From Cymbidium sinense (taxonomy: Eukaryota > Streptophyta > Magnoliopsida > Asparagales > Orchidaceae): a stretch of DNA of 64,000 nt. The notes below the pieces were generated by a model. That model did no database searches and was not told the DNA's origin. It saw nothing but the letters and a program-made list of their open reading frames with translations. This document shows, piece by piece, positions 36,001-49,620 of the stretch. A program made the position numbers and the translations under genes. The stretch is from the NCBI GenBank assembly GCA_021442155.1, contig CM038215.1, positions 273,585,014 to 273,649,013 on the forward strand, read 5' to 3'. Every line of letters starts with the position of its first letter. Positions within the stretch are counted from its first letter, which is position 1.

Positions 36001-39000
36001 GCAGATGGGAAAGCACATCCGTCATCACCATGTAGGCGCTGAGTCGGATAAGTTTTAAGTAGAAAGCATGCCAAGTGGCTCCAATAGCATTAGGCTTTAA
36101 TTAATCTTAATTAATCATTTTTAATGGCTGAAACTTCTAAAAATCATTAAAAAATCATAGAGAAATAAATAAATGCAAATAAATATTCATTTTTAAAAGT
36201 ATTTTAGATGGGAGAATTAATTAAAAATGATCTTAACTAATTTTGAACAGTAATTAAAATTTAATTATAAAATTAATTAGCTTAATTACTCCATAATTAC
36301 ATGAGCAATTAATCCCAAATTTTGTAGGTTAATTTAATGGCATGACCTCTACCTCTCATTCTTTTCTTGGATTTTATTAATCACTTAATTAAGAAAATTG
36401 ACTAATTAAACCTTAACTACTCTTTTAAGTTAATTAATGATTAACTAATCCCATGAATAGTAATAAAATTAGTTAAGTTTATTAATCATTATTCAACAAG
36501 AAGTGAACTAATGAATAGGGTTGGGACTTTTCCTAAGTTCATTACCCTTTTAAAATGAAATTAATTAAGATTTAATTAATTAATTAAATCACTTAATCAA
36601 ATTGAAATCATAATCACATCAACCTTAATTAATTAAATCATGGGGTAGATCTTTGTTTAATAACCTAAAGGAATTTAATGAAAATATGGTTACTCCACAT
36701 GTGGAAAGACCATATGTGTAATTAATTCCCTTTAATCTAAATAACTATTAATCATGATCCAATTACATTAGGCCCATTTTATTTCCTAGGATCATTGCAA
36801 GTTTATTTTCAATGAATATCATGTTTGCTCATATTTATTTAGTTAATTACTTTAAGGTGACATAAGCAAGGGTAATTAATTCATCTTATTAAGGGCTCAA
36901 CTAAATTAACCCATAAAATCAACTTAATTACATTTCCTTAAACTATATCAAATCACTAATGTGGGAATGGGTTTAAAACATCAAGTGATGATTTCTCTTC
37001 TCCTCTTTAGATGAAATCAAATCAAAAACATAATTAATAAAGAAGCTTTGTTTTGCTTTATATAATCTTATTTGATTTGATTGTCCTTAAGAACTAGTTT
37101 TGTTGAATAAATCACATGCTTATTTTTGATTGTCCTCTTTCCAATCATGTTAAATTTGGTAAGTCATTTGAATTCATGCATCCACCTTTCAAAATCAAGT
37201 AAAATAAAATGGATTTCCTTTATGTAAGCTTGCATGTGTTGATTTAATTTAATATATGCGTAGCTATTATCACTATTAAATCCAAATGTATTTTTCAAAA
37301 TTTTATAAATGAATAATAATATGTGTTATGATGCTAGTTATAAATACATAAGAAATGCATGTGCTTATAGCTTAAGTGTATGAATGTTGAGTTCCCTTTC
37401 CTCTATTCAAGTGTTGATTTATATAAGATTGAATTATAATGGGTATATAGTATGGACATCCCGGGAACACGAGATTTTAGCTTGCTGCAATGAGGCCATT
37501 TGATTACCTCACTTTCCTAGTTTAACAACGATACATACCCATTTGATTTCATTCTTATGTATTTCAAAATTAGAATTTGGATAGATCTTTAATTCATATA
37601 TATAAATGATTAAATCAAAAAATATATAATCTTTGCATGGTTTTCTTTCCCTCATTTATGTATACATCCATGTGTGTCCAAAAAAAGCAAGTATATAGTC
37701 TAAACATCCCGGGAATATGAGGCTTTAGTTAGCCCAAAGGAGGTCATTTGATTACCTCACTTCCCCGGTTTAACAAAGACACGTACTTGCCTATATCTTT
37801 GAACATGTATATGTATAAGTGAATAGTGAATGAAAATTAAATTTTACATTAAAATTGCATGCATTCATAATTGACTAAGTGGTTGAATTAATTAGTCATA
37901 TGATTTGGAGCTTACTTCCTATGTTCATGTATATGAATTTACATATGTTTCAATGCAAATGGGTATATAGTCTAGACATCCTGAGAATACGAGGCTTTAG
38001 CAAGCTCCAAGGAGGCCATTTGATTACCTCACTTCCCTGGTTTAACAATGGCACATGCCCATTTAATTTCATTCTTATGTCCTTTTTGTTTAGGATTTTG
38101 AATAAAGTTTTAAATTAATATGTTTAAATAATTCAATCAAATAAAATATAAATTATAAACATATATATATACATTCATCATTTAAGTGTGCTAAAATATG
38201 TTGCATGTATAGATACACTTAAGATTAAATCATATGCATGTTACATGTCATGGAAAGGAATGATTTAATATATGTCATGTGGTAGTAATTGAATTAAATT
38301 AATCTTAAGATGCCTTTCATTTTGAATAGGATTATTTAAAGTGAACCTAAACTTAGAATTAATTAAATCATTTAATAAGACATTCACTAAAGAGAACTAA
38401 ATCAAATTAATATACTTTAGAAAGTGACTAAAGGTAGGGATGAAAGAGGGCAATCCTCTTTTCCTCTCTTTATAACACTTAGTTGCTAAGTGTAATCAAA
38501 TGAAACAAAAGAAAACACAAATTAAATTTGTCAAATCAATTAAACTACTTCAAGTGAAATCAACTTTTCATGTTAAATTGAATCCTTCTAAACTTAGAAA
38601 ATACAATACTAATGCCTAACAAGACTTATCACACAAGCCTTAATACATACATTAGAATTAAGTCACCACTTCAAGCTGTAAGTTAGGTTAGTGTATGATG
38701 TAATGTATGTGTTATTTTATGATATCTTATTTTAGATTAGATGTTAGGGTGTATGCTTCATAGACTGGAAGATAGGCCAATATTAGCCTAATCATATTTT
38801 CAAAAGGAGATTATGCTTAGGGGACACTTAAAAATAAATGTGAATGCTCTTTTTGATTGTTGCTTATATCCTTATGCATAATCCAAGTTAGATAGTGGGC
38901 TATTATTATGTGTGTACTAAGTCCAAATTATAAATACAACTTCTTGGAATTATATGTATATTTAGCTAACCTCTATTTTGCAGGTGTAGTTATATTTACT

Positions 39001-39084
39001 TTTCCCACATAAATGTAATTTTTGCAATAAGAATTAAGATTAGCTATGGGGATTAGATGACCAAGGGCTAAGGCTTTGTCAACG
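33056..39084 (-). other. Non-coding block of copy B (homologue of 2286-9747)
   Basis: Runs parallel to copy A: TTGACC-rich minisatellite (33190-34830), GC-richer stretch (34830-36000), TTAATTAA-rich stretch (36000-37200), tandem units of about 250 bp (see 37430-38070), and an AT-rich end. The portion equal to 8119-9848 of copy A is missing, so the splice-donor-like edge is gone; the opposite edge is also deleted. No gene seen; the frames at 34562-34783, 34821-35009 and 37879-38118 are unsupported. Confidence 0.6.
37430..38070. repeat. Three tandem units of about 250 bp in copy B block
   Basis: TATATAGT.T..ACATCC(C/T)GGGAA.A.GAGG.TTTAGC recurs near 37441, 37693 and 37969, each followed by AAGGAGG(T/C)CATTTGATTACCTCACTTCC. 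Counterpart of 6540-7200. Confidence 0.78.
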
Positions 39085-40072
39085 AACTCTAGATAGCTGA
39101 TCACCAACAACATTCAAATGTAAAGAGGCAGTTGCACTCGATCATCTCTAGGAGTAAGTCTTCATTGTAGAATGTAACTCTTAAGATATCCTTCAAGTGG
39201 CATGCCTCCTCTTTACTAGCAGTCAGTTGAGCTAATCATGTCTCTAGATCAAGTAAGGCCTTGATTAGAGATTCCCTTATCTTTTTGGATAAGACAAGAG
39301 CGTCGTATATGCTTAACATAGCTGAATACTTTCTAAGGTAAGCTAGGACATTGTAATCAACTCTCGCTTGGTCATCCACAAGCATATCCATGGGTGGAGC
39401 ATCTTATGGAGGGGCTATCTACTCACTAGAACCAATGACTTGTTTACCCTTATCCTAAGGTGCTACCCTAAGATGTAAAGCTTTGCCACTACGTATGTTG
39501 ACTTTAGTGACTTCTTGGAATGCTGAGGTTGTGGAAACTTCTACCTTCTCATCGGGCAAACCTACAGCTTCTCTTAAGGGATCCCCATAGTCAGTTGGCT
39601 CCATGTCAATCTCAAGAGGTGAACCCAATTGATTCAGAGAAGGATAGTCTGACTCTGAATTAGAAAGGAAAGGATCGTAACTATTAGAGCTATTAGTTTA
39701 TTTAAACTCAGAGAGTTTTCAATAAAAATGAAATCAAAAGCATCAGAAGTAGACAATATATAAATAGAATCAGCTTTCTTCGTTAATTTCATTTTGGGTG
39801 GGGGTACATGATAAAAATAAAGTAAAGTAAGCGGAGTAAGAGATTTAGTGCCCCTATTAGCATATACAATGCTCTTGTTGGTTAAAAGGAGCTAGCAAAG
39901 AGATGGTAGCTCCATCGATGGAAGTATTGACTGATGGTGGCATCATAGCAAGTAGTCGCTCCTGGTCACACACCTCCCCTGAGTTGTCCTTGCAACCAAA
40001 GAAACCTTCCTTGTGTTGTAAATCTTAATAATATGTTATCATTACCATTTCCATTAAAGATCTTGAAGGAAT
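39085..40072 (-). pseudogene. gag remnant, gag-pro linker and protease start, copy B
   Basis: At the 5' end (40072) only FKIFNGNGND of gag is left. About 1.05 kb containing the gag core and zinc knuckle is deleted relative to copy A, and the sequence jumps to the linker (39990-39600: DPFLSNSESDYPSLNQLGSPLE). The pre-protease segment VLAYLRKYSAML..YDALVLS (about 39340) and KIRESLIKALLDLE follow, and the protease is cut off just before its active site, at YLEFV near 39095. As in copy A, the sequence stops within a few bases of AAAGATCTTGAAGGA against CCTAAA repeats. Confidence 0.8.
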
Positions 40073-42805
40073 AAAACCTAAAATAAAATAAAACTAAAAA
40101 AAACCTAAACCTAAAAAAATAAACCTAAAAATAAATAATAAATAAAATCTAAACCTTAAACTAAAAAAACAAAACATAAAATAAACTAAAAAAAACCTAA
40201 ACCTAAACTAACAAAAAAACCTAAAAATAAACCTAAAATACTAAACCTAAAAAGATAAAATAAAAACGTAAACAAAAACCTTAAAATAAAAAATAAAACC
40301 TAAATCTAAAAAATAAAACAAAATTCAAATTAAACAAACAATAAACATAAACCTAAACCTAAACCTAAACCTAAACATAAAATAAGAAACCTAAACTAAA
40401 ATTAATAAACCTGAAATAAATAAACTAAACTAAATAAAAATAAAAAATGTACATAAATAAAAATAAAAAATAAAATAAACTAAAATAAATAAAAAATAAA
40501 CTAAATAAGAAGTATCACTTACTTAATTTAAAACCTAAATAAACCCTATACCTAAATACTAAACCCTAAACTATAAAATGTAAAACCTAAACCCATAACC
40601 TAAATCCTAAATCCTAAACTAAACCCTAAACTAATCCTAAATCTAAAACCTAAACCTAAACCCTAAACCATAAACCTTAAACTAACCCTAAACCATAAAC
40701 CCTAAACCTAAATTTTAAAACCCTAAAATCCTAAACCTTAAACCCTAAACCATAAACACTAAACCATAAACCCTTAACTCTAAACCCTAAACCCTAAAAA
40801 CCTTAAAATAAAATAAATAAAAAAACCAAAACCTAAATAAAATAATATAATAAAATAAAATAAAATCAAAACTAAAACTTGAACCTAAACCTAAAAATAA
40901 AATAAAAGAAACTAATAAAAATAATCTAAAATAAAATAAATTAAAACCTAAACTAAACTAAAAATATATACCTAAGAATAAAAAACCAAATTAAAATGAA
41001 AATTATAGGTAAAACAATAATAAAATAAACCTAAAATAAATTAAAATAAAAACTAAATAAAAACTTAAACATAAAAAATAAACCTTGAAATAAAACCTGA
41101 AAAAAAAAATTAAAACCAAAACCCTAAACTAAAAAAAAACCCCTAAACATAAAATAAAAAAATAAAAAATAAACCTAAACCTAAACTATAACAAACTAAA
41201 CAAAAATAAATAAAACATAAACCTAACCCTTAAATAAACTAAACATAACCCTAAACTGAAAATAAATAAAATGAAATAAACTAAAAATAAAGCTAAAGAT
41301 AAACTAAAAAATAAAATCTAAAATAAAAACCTAAAACCTAAACTTAAAAAAATAAAATAAAAACCTAAACATAAACCTAAAATAAAAAAAAAACCTAAAT
41401 CTAAAAAATAAACAAAATAAAACAAAACAAAAAAAATAAATAAAAAACCTAAACCTAAAATAAACCAAAATAAAAAAAAAAACCTAAACTAAAATAAAAC
41501 TAAAATAAATAAACTAAAAATAAAAAATTAACCTAAATTAAAATAAAAAATAAAAAATAAAATAAACTAAAATAAATAAAAAATAAATTAAATAAACATT
41601 AACCTACCGGGTTACTTAATTTTTAAAATAAAACCCTATACCCTATACCCTAAATCATAAACCTTAAACCCTAAACCATAAAACTAACTAAAAACCTAAC
41701 CCTAAACCCTAAACCTAAACTAACCAACCATAACCACCTAACCAAACCCTAAACCTAAACCTAACCTAAAACCCTAAATACCTAAACCTAAACCTAAACC
41801 CAAACCTAACCTAAACTTAAACTCTAAACCCTAAACCCTAAACCCTAAACCAACCTAAACTAACCCTAAATCTAAACCCTAAAACCATAAACCCTAAAAC
41901 CCTATATCATAAACCCTGAACTCTAAACTCTAAATTCTAAACCCTAAAATCCTAAAAACCTAAACCTAAACAAAACAAAACATAAATATAAAATAAATAT
42001 AAAAAACTTAAACCTAAATAAACTAAAATAATAAAATAAATTAAAAACCTAAACTAAAACCTAAACCTAAACCTAAAATATAAAATATATTAAACTAATA
42101 AAAATAAACTAAAATAAAATAAATAAAAACATAAACTAAACTAAAAAAATAAAATACACTTAAGAATAAAAAATAAAATAAAATAAAACTAAACATAAAA
42201 TAAAAATAAAATAAACCTAAAATAAAATAAAATAAAAACCAAATAAAAACCTAAGCATAAAAAATAAACTTTAAAATAAAACATCAAAATAAATAAAAAA
42301 ATAAAACCTAACCGTAAATTAAAAAAAACCTAAACATAAAATAAAAAATAAAAAAAAATAAAAAAAATAAACCTAAACTACAATAAACTAACCTAAAATA
42401 AAAAAATCCTAAACCATATCCTAAAATAAACTAAACCTAAGCCTAATCCAATACTAAATAAAATAAAATAAACAAAAAATAATGCTAATGCTAAACCAAA
42501 AAATAAAACCTAAAAATAAACCTAAAATAAAAACCTAAAATCTAAACTTAAAAAATAAAATTAAAACTAAACTTAAACCTAAAAATAAAAAATAAAACCT
42601 AAACCTAAAAAATAAAATAAAAATAAAACTCAACCAAAAAAATAAACCTAAACCTAAACCTAAACCTAAAAAATAAACTAAAATAAAAAACCTAAACTAA
42701 AATAAATAAACTAAACTAAATAAAAATAAAAAATAAACATAAATAAGAATTAAAAAATAAAATAAACTAAAATAAATAAAAAATAAACTAAATAAAGTAA
42801 ACAAA

Positions 42806-42851
42806 CAAAAGAAGAAATGTTGAATATGAATTTGTTCTTTGTAAAAAAAAA
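42806..42851 (+). repeat. GRP 3'-UTR tail remnant with poly(A), 1
   Basis: AAAGAAGAAATGTTGAATATG, then AATTTGTTCTTTGTA(9)G. These are the last 45 bases of the GRP 3' UTR and its poly(A), without any GRP coding part, directly after the AAAATAAA block and before CCCTAAA. Confidence 0.85.
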
Positions 42852-43775
42852 GTCGAAAACCTTAAACCCTAAACTAAAACATGAACCCTAAACTAAAGCC
42901 TAAACCCTAAGCCCTAAACCCAAAATCCTAAACACCCAAAAAATCTAAACCGTAAATCTTAAACCCTAAATCCTAAAACCCTAAACCGTAAAACCTAAAC
43001 CCTAAATCCTAATTAGCTTAAAACCTAAACCTAAACTAAATAAAACCTAAAAATAAAATAAATAAATAAAATCTAAACAAAAATAAAATAAAAACATGAA
43101 TTAAAACCTAAACTTAAACCTAAACCTAAAAAGAAAAGAAAAGAAAAAATAAAAATTAAATTAAAATAAAATAAATAAAACCTAAACTAAACTAAAAAAA
43201 TAAAAAATCTAAATAAAATAAAACTTAGCCTAAAATAAAAATAAAATAAACCTAAAATAAATTAAAATAAAAACTTAAACATAAATAATATACCAAAAAA
43301 TAAAACCTAAAAATAAATAAAAAATAATACCTAAAAATAAATAAAAAATAAAACCTAAACCCTAAACTAAAAAAAGCCTAAACCTAAAAAAAACAAAATA
43401 AAATAAACCTAAACCTAATCTAAAATAAATAAAACCTAAACCTAAAACAAAAATAAACTAAACCTAAACCCTAAACTAAATAAAACAAAATCAACTAAAA
43501 ATAAAACTAAACCTAAACTAAAAAATAAAACTTAAAAATAAACCTCAAATAAAAACTTATAACCTGATCCTATAAAAATAAAATAAAAACCTAAACCAAA
43601 ACCTAAAAGTAAAAAATATATCCTAAACTTAAAAAATAAAAATAATAAAAGTCAAATAAAAAATAAACCTAAACCTAAACCTAAACTTAAAAAATAAAAT
43701 AAAATAAAAAACTTAAACTAAAATAAATAAACCTAAAGAAGATAAACTAAAATAAAAAAAATAAATTAAATAAAC

Positions 43776-43820
43776 AAAAGAAGAAATGTTGAATCTGAAT
43801 TTGTTCTCTAATAAAAAAAA
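43776..43820 (+). repeat. GRP 3'-UTR tail remnant with poly(A), 2
   Basis: AAAGAAGAAATGTTGAATCTG, then AATTTGTTCTCTAATA(8). The Cys-neutral variant GAATCTG matches retrocopy 1 (13186-13192) rather than retrocopies 2-5. Confidence 0.85.
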
Positions 43821-46204
43821 TCAAAAAAACTAAATTCTAAATTAAAACCTGAACCCTAAACCTAAAACCAAAACCCTAAATCTAAATCCTAAACCCCTAA
43901 AAACCCTAAACCCTAAACCTTAAAACCTAATCTATAAACCCTAAACCCTAAACCCTTAAACCCAAACCCTAAACACTAAACCCTAAACCCTAAAAAGCTA
44001 AATAACCCAAAACACTAAACCAAAAATAAAAATAAAACAAACTTAAAATAAAATATAATAAAAACTAAATAAAAACCTAACCTAAATAATAAACCTAAAA
44101 ATAAATAAAAAAATAAAACCTAAACCCTAAAATAAAAAATAATCCTAAACCTAAACCTAAAATATCTAAACTGAAACCTAAAATAAACTAAAAATCAACC
44201 TAAACCTAAACTATAAAATTTACCTAAAACCTAATCATAAAAAAATAAAATTAAAATCTAAACCTAAACCTAAAGATAAAAAATAAAATCAAAACCTAAA
44301 AAATAAAATAAAATTAAAACTAAGCTAAAAAATAAACCTAAACCTAAACCTAAACATAAAAAATAAACAAAAAAAATTAAAATAAATAAACCTAAAATAA
44401 ATCAACTAAACTAAATAGAAATATAAATAAACCTAAATCAAAATAGAAAATAAAAAACTATAATAAAAAACATACTAAATAAACATAAACATACTAGTTT
44501 ACTTAATTTTAAAAAAAAATAAAAATAAATAAATAAATAAACTCTTACCCTAAACCCTAAACCCTAAACCCTAAAACCCTAAAGCCCAAACCCTAAATTC
44601 TAAACCTTAAATTGTAAACACTAAAACCCTAAACCTTGAACCCTAAAAGCTAAATCCTAAAACCTACAACCCTCAACCCAAACCCTAAACCCTAAACCCT
44701 AAACCTGAACCTAACCTAAACAAAACCTAAAAATAAAATAAAATAAAAACCAAAACTAAAACCTAAACCTAAACTTAAACCTAAACCTTAAAAAAAATAA
44801 AAATAAAAATAAAAGATATACTAAGAAAAATAAAAAAAACTTAAACTAAACTAAATAAAATAAAATAAACCTAAAAATAAAAAACCTAAAGAAAATAATA
44901 ACTAAACTTAAAATAAAAATACAATATACCTAAAATAAAATAAAAACTAAATAAAAACCTAAACCTAAAAAAATAAATAAATAATAAAATATAAACCCTA
45001 AATCTAAAATAAACAAAATACAAGAAACCTAAACCTAAACTAAAATAAACAAAACTAAAATACAATGAACCTAAACATAAACCTAAAACAAACTAAACTT
45101 AAACCTTAAAGTAAACAAAATAAATAAACTAAAATAAACATAAATTAAAAAATAAAACCTAAAAATAAACCTAAAATAAAAACCTAAAAGCTAAACCTAA
45201 AAAATAAAATAAAAACCTAAACCCAAACCTAAAAATAAAAAATAAAACCTAAACCTAAAAGAAAAAAAAAAATTAAAACTAAACTAAAAAAATAAACATA
45301 AACCTAAACCTAAACCAAAAAAATAAATTAAAATAAAAAACCTAAACTAAATGAAATAAAACAAAAATACGTAAACAAAATAATGTAAAAATAAAAAATA
45401 AACCCAAATAAACATAAATATAAAATAAACTAAAATAAATAAAAAATAAACTAAATAAACCTAAACCTATTAGTTTACTTAATTAAAAAAACCCCTAAAC
45501 CCTAAACCCCAAATCCCACATGCTAAACCCTAAACCCTTATCCCAAAAATTAACCCTAAACCTACAACCATAAACACTAAACCCTGAAAAACCCTAAAGG
45601 CAAAACCCAAAACCTTAAGCCTTAAACCCTAAAAACCCAAAACCCTAAACCTAAACACTAAACCCTAAACTTTAAACCCTAACCCTAACCCTAAACCCTA
45701 AACCCTAAAAATCTAAACCTAAAATCCTAAACCCTAAACACTAAACCCTAAAAACCTAAACACTTAAACTTAAACTAAGTAAAACCTAAAAAGAAAATAA
45801 ATTAAAAAACCTAAACCTAAATAAAATAAAATAAAAAATAAAATAAAAATGTAAACTAAAACCTAAACCTAAAAATAAAATAAAATAAACTAATAAAAAT
45901 AAACTAAAATAAAATAAATAATAACCTAAACTAAACTAAATAAAATATAATAAACCTAAGAATAAAAAGCATAAATAAAATAAAAACTTAACATAAAATA
46001 AAAATAAAATAAACTTAAAATAAAATATAATAAAAACCTACACCTAAAACTAACCCTAACCCTACAACCCTAAACCCTAAACCCTAAGCCCTAAAAAACC
46101 CTAAACCTTAAACCCTAAGGAAAAACCTGAACCCTAAACCTAAAACCTAAATCCTAAACCATAAACCATAAACCCTAAACCCTAAACCCTAAACCTATAA
46201 CCCT

Positions 46205-46286
46205 ATGTTTTACCTTGACGAGATCACTATCAATTATATTGAAATCATTCAATACTGTAAATGGTTAGTGCTTGAAATTATAAACC
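46205..46286. repeat. Embedded 80-90-bp element E2, copy 1
   Basis: Core ATCAATTATATTGAAATCATTCAATACT, preceded by TACCTTGACGAGATCACT and followed by GGTTAGTGCTTGAAATTATAAACC. Non-telomeric island in CCCTAAA. Confidence 0.85.
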
Positions 46287-46620
46287 ATAAACCCTAAACC
46301 CTAAACCCTAAAACCCTAAACCCTAAAGCCTAAACAAAAAACCCTAAACCCTAAATCCTAAACCTTATCCTTAAACCTTAAACTTTAAAACCCTAAACCC
46401 TAAAACCCTAAACCCTAAACCCTAAACCTTAAACACTAAAAACTTAAAAACATAAACCTAAACAAAGTAATAACTAAAAATAAATTAATTAAAAAAACCT
46501 AAACCTAAATAAAATAAAATAAAAAATGAAATAAAAATGTAAATTAAAACATCAAACTAAACCTAAAAATAAAATAAAATAAACTAAAATTAATAAAAAA
46601 ATATACTAAATAAAGTAAAC

Positions 46621-46669
46621 AAACAAAAGAAGAAATGTTGAATATGAATTTATTCTCTGTAAAAAAAAA
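46621..46669 (+). repeat. GRP 3'-UTR tail remnant with poly(A), 3
   Basis: Near-identical to the remnant at 42806, including the sequence after the tail, so this unit was duplicated. Confidence 0.85.
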
Positions 46670-48890
46670 GCCAAAAACCTTAAACCCTAAACTAAAATAA
46701 TGAACCCTAAACTAAAGCCTAAACCCTAAGCCCTAAACCCTAAATCCTAAACACCCAAAAAATTAAACTGTAAATCTTAAACCCTAAAAACCCTAAACCC
46801 TAAACCTTAAACCCTAAAACACTAACCCTAAACCCTAAACCATAAAACCTAATCTGTAAACCCTAAACCCTAAACCCTTAAACCCAAACCCTAAACCCTA
46901 AAAAGCTAAATAACCCAAAACACTGAACCTAAACTAAAAATAAAACAAACTTAAAATAAAATATAATAAAAACTAAATAAAAACCTAACCTAATTAATAA
47001 ACCTAAAAATAAATAAAAAACTAAAACCTAAACCCTAAACTAAAAAAAACCCTAAACCTAAACTAAATAAAATAAAATAAACTAAAAATAAACCTAAACC
47101 TAAACTGTAAAATAAACCTAAAAGAAAAACCTAAAACCTAATCATAAAAAATTAAAATTAAAATCTGAACCTAAACCTAAATATAAAAAATAAAATTGAA
47201 ACCTAAAAAATAAAATAAAATTAAAACTAAGCTAAAAAATAAACATAAACCTAAACCTAAACTAAAAAAATAAACTAAAATAAAAAAACATAAACTAAAA
47301 TAAATAAAACTAAAATAAATAAACTAAACTAAATAAAAATATAAATAAACCTAAATCAAAATAAAAAAAATAAAGAAACTATAATAAAAAATATACTAAA
47401 TAAAAAACTTAAACCTAAACCTAAAAAAAATAAAAAAAAATAAATAAATGATAAACTAAGAAAAATTTAAAAAAACCTAAACTAAACTAAATAAAATAAA
47501 ATAAACCTAAAAAATAAAAAACCTCAAGAAAATAATAACTAAATGTAAAATAAAAATAAAATATACGTAAAATAAAATAAAATAAAATAAAAACTAAATG
47601 AAAACCTAAACCTAAAAAAATAATCCTGAAAATAAATAAATAATAAAACATAAACCCTAAACCTAAAATAAATAAAATACAAGAAACCTAAACCTAAACT
47701 AAAATAAACTAAACTAAAATACAAAGAACCTAAACATAATCCTAAAATAAACTAAACTTAAACCTTAAACTAAACAAAATAAATAAACTAAAATAAAAAT
47801 AAATTAAGAAATAAAACCTAAAAATAAAATTAAACTAAAAACCTAAAAGCTAAACTTAAAAAATAAAATAAAAACCTAAGCCTAAACCTAAAAATAAAAA
47901 ATAAAACCTAAACCTAAAAATAAAAATAAAAATAAAAATAAAACTAAACTAATAAAATAAACATAAACCTTAACCTAAACCAAAAAAAATAAATTAAAAT
48001 AAAAAACTTAAACTAAAATAAATAAACCTAAAATACATAAACAAAATAATGTAAAAATAAAAAATAAACCCAAATAAACATAAAAATAAAATAAACTAAA
48101 ATAAATAAAACATAAACAAAATAAACCTAGACCTATTGGGTTACTTAATTATAAAACCCCTAAACGCTAAACCCTAAATCCTAAATGCTAAACAATAAAC
48201 CCTAAACCCAAAAACTAACCATAAACCTACAACCATAAACACTAAACCCCAAAAACCCTAAACGCAAAACCCAAAACCCTAAGCCCAAAACCCTAAAATC
48301 CAAAAACCCTAAAGCTTAAACACTAAACCTTAAACTTTAAACCCTAACCATAACCCTAAACCCTAAACCCTAAAAATCTAAACCCTAAAACCCTAAACCC
48401 TAAACCCTAAACCCTAAAAACCTAAACACTTAAACCTAAACTAAGTAAAACCCAAAAAGAAAATAAATTATAAAAACTAAACCTAAATAAAATGAAATAA
48501 AAAAATAAAATAAAAACGTAAACTAAAACCTAAACCTAAAAATAAAATAAAGTAAACTATTAAAAATAAACTAAAATAAAATAAATAATAACCTAAATTA
48601 AACTAAACAAATAAACCTAAGAATAAAAAGCCTAAATAAAATAAAAACTAAACGTAAAATAAAAATAAAGTAAACCTAAAATAAAATATAATAAAAACTA
48701 AATAAAAACCTACACCTAAAACTAACCCTAAACCTACAACCCTAAACCTACAACCCTAAACCCTAAACCCTAAGCCCTAAAAAACCCTAAACCCTAAACC
48801 CTAAGAAAAAACCTGAACCCTAAACCTAAACCCTAAACCCTAAACCATAAACCATAAACCCTAAACCCTAAACCTTAAATCTATAACCCT

Positions 48891-48980
48891 AAACTTTAAA
48901 AAAATTACCTTGGACGATATCAATAATCAATTATATTGAAATCATTCAATAATTCCTAAACCCTAAACTTGAAATTATTA
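48891..48980. repeat. Embedded element E2, copy 2
   Basis: CTTTAAAAAAATTACCTTGG, then ACGATATCAATAATCAATTATATTG; it is broken by an inserted CCTAAACCCTAAA before CTTGAAATTATTAGCC. Confidence 0.85.
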
Positions 48981-49525
48981 GCCATAAACCCTAAACCCTA
49001 AACCCTAAAACCCAAAACCCTAAAGCCTAAATGGTAAACCCTAAACCCTAAACCTTAACCCTAAACCTTAAACTCTAAAACCCTAAACCCTAAAACCCTA
49101 AACCCTAAACCCAAAACCTTAAACCCTAAAAACCTAAATAAAGTAAAACCTAAAAGTAAATTAAATAAAAAAACTTAAACCTAAATACAATAAAATAAAA
49201 ATGAAATAAAAATGTAAATTAAAACATCAACCTAAACCTAAAAATAAAATAAAATAAAATAAATAATAACAGAAACTAAACTAAAAAATAAAATAAACCT
49301 AAGAACAAAAACCTAAATAAAATAAAAACAAAATGTAAGATAAAAATAAAATATACTTAAAATAAAATAAAATAAAATAAAAACTAAATAAAAACTTGAA
49401 CGTAAAACTAACCCTAAACTTACAACACTAAACCTACAGCCCTAAACCCTAAACCCTAAACAAAATCTTGAACCCTAAACCTAAAACTTAAACCCTAATC
49501 CCTAATCCCTAAATCTACAACCCTA

Positions 49526-49620
49526 TACTTTAAAAAAAAAATACATTGGACGGTATCAATTATGAATTATATTAAAATCAGTCAATACTTCATAAATAGG
49601 TAAGTGCTTTAAATTATAAA
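49526..49620. repeat. Embedded element E2, copy 3
   Basis: TACTTTAAAAAAAAAATACA then TTGGACGGTATCAATTATG, with the end TAGGTAAGTGCTTTAAATTA; the fullest copy. Confidence 0.88.

Larger units (their letters stand above)
26561..40072 (-). mobile_element. Ty3/gypsy (Tat/Ogre-like) LTR retrotransposon, copy B
   Basis: Minus-strand order: gag remnant (40072-39600), linker and protease start (to 39085), non-coding block (39084-33056), protease tail and linker, RT, RNase H, archaeal-type RNase H, integrase (to 28490), 3' UTR tandem repeats (to 26561). Compared with copy A it lacks about 1.05 kb of gag, about 1.73 kb spanning the protease/block edge, and about 70 bp at the other block edge. Two RNase H domains place it in the Tat lineage. 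LTRs were not delimited. Many stops show it is dead. Confidence 0.87.
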
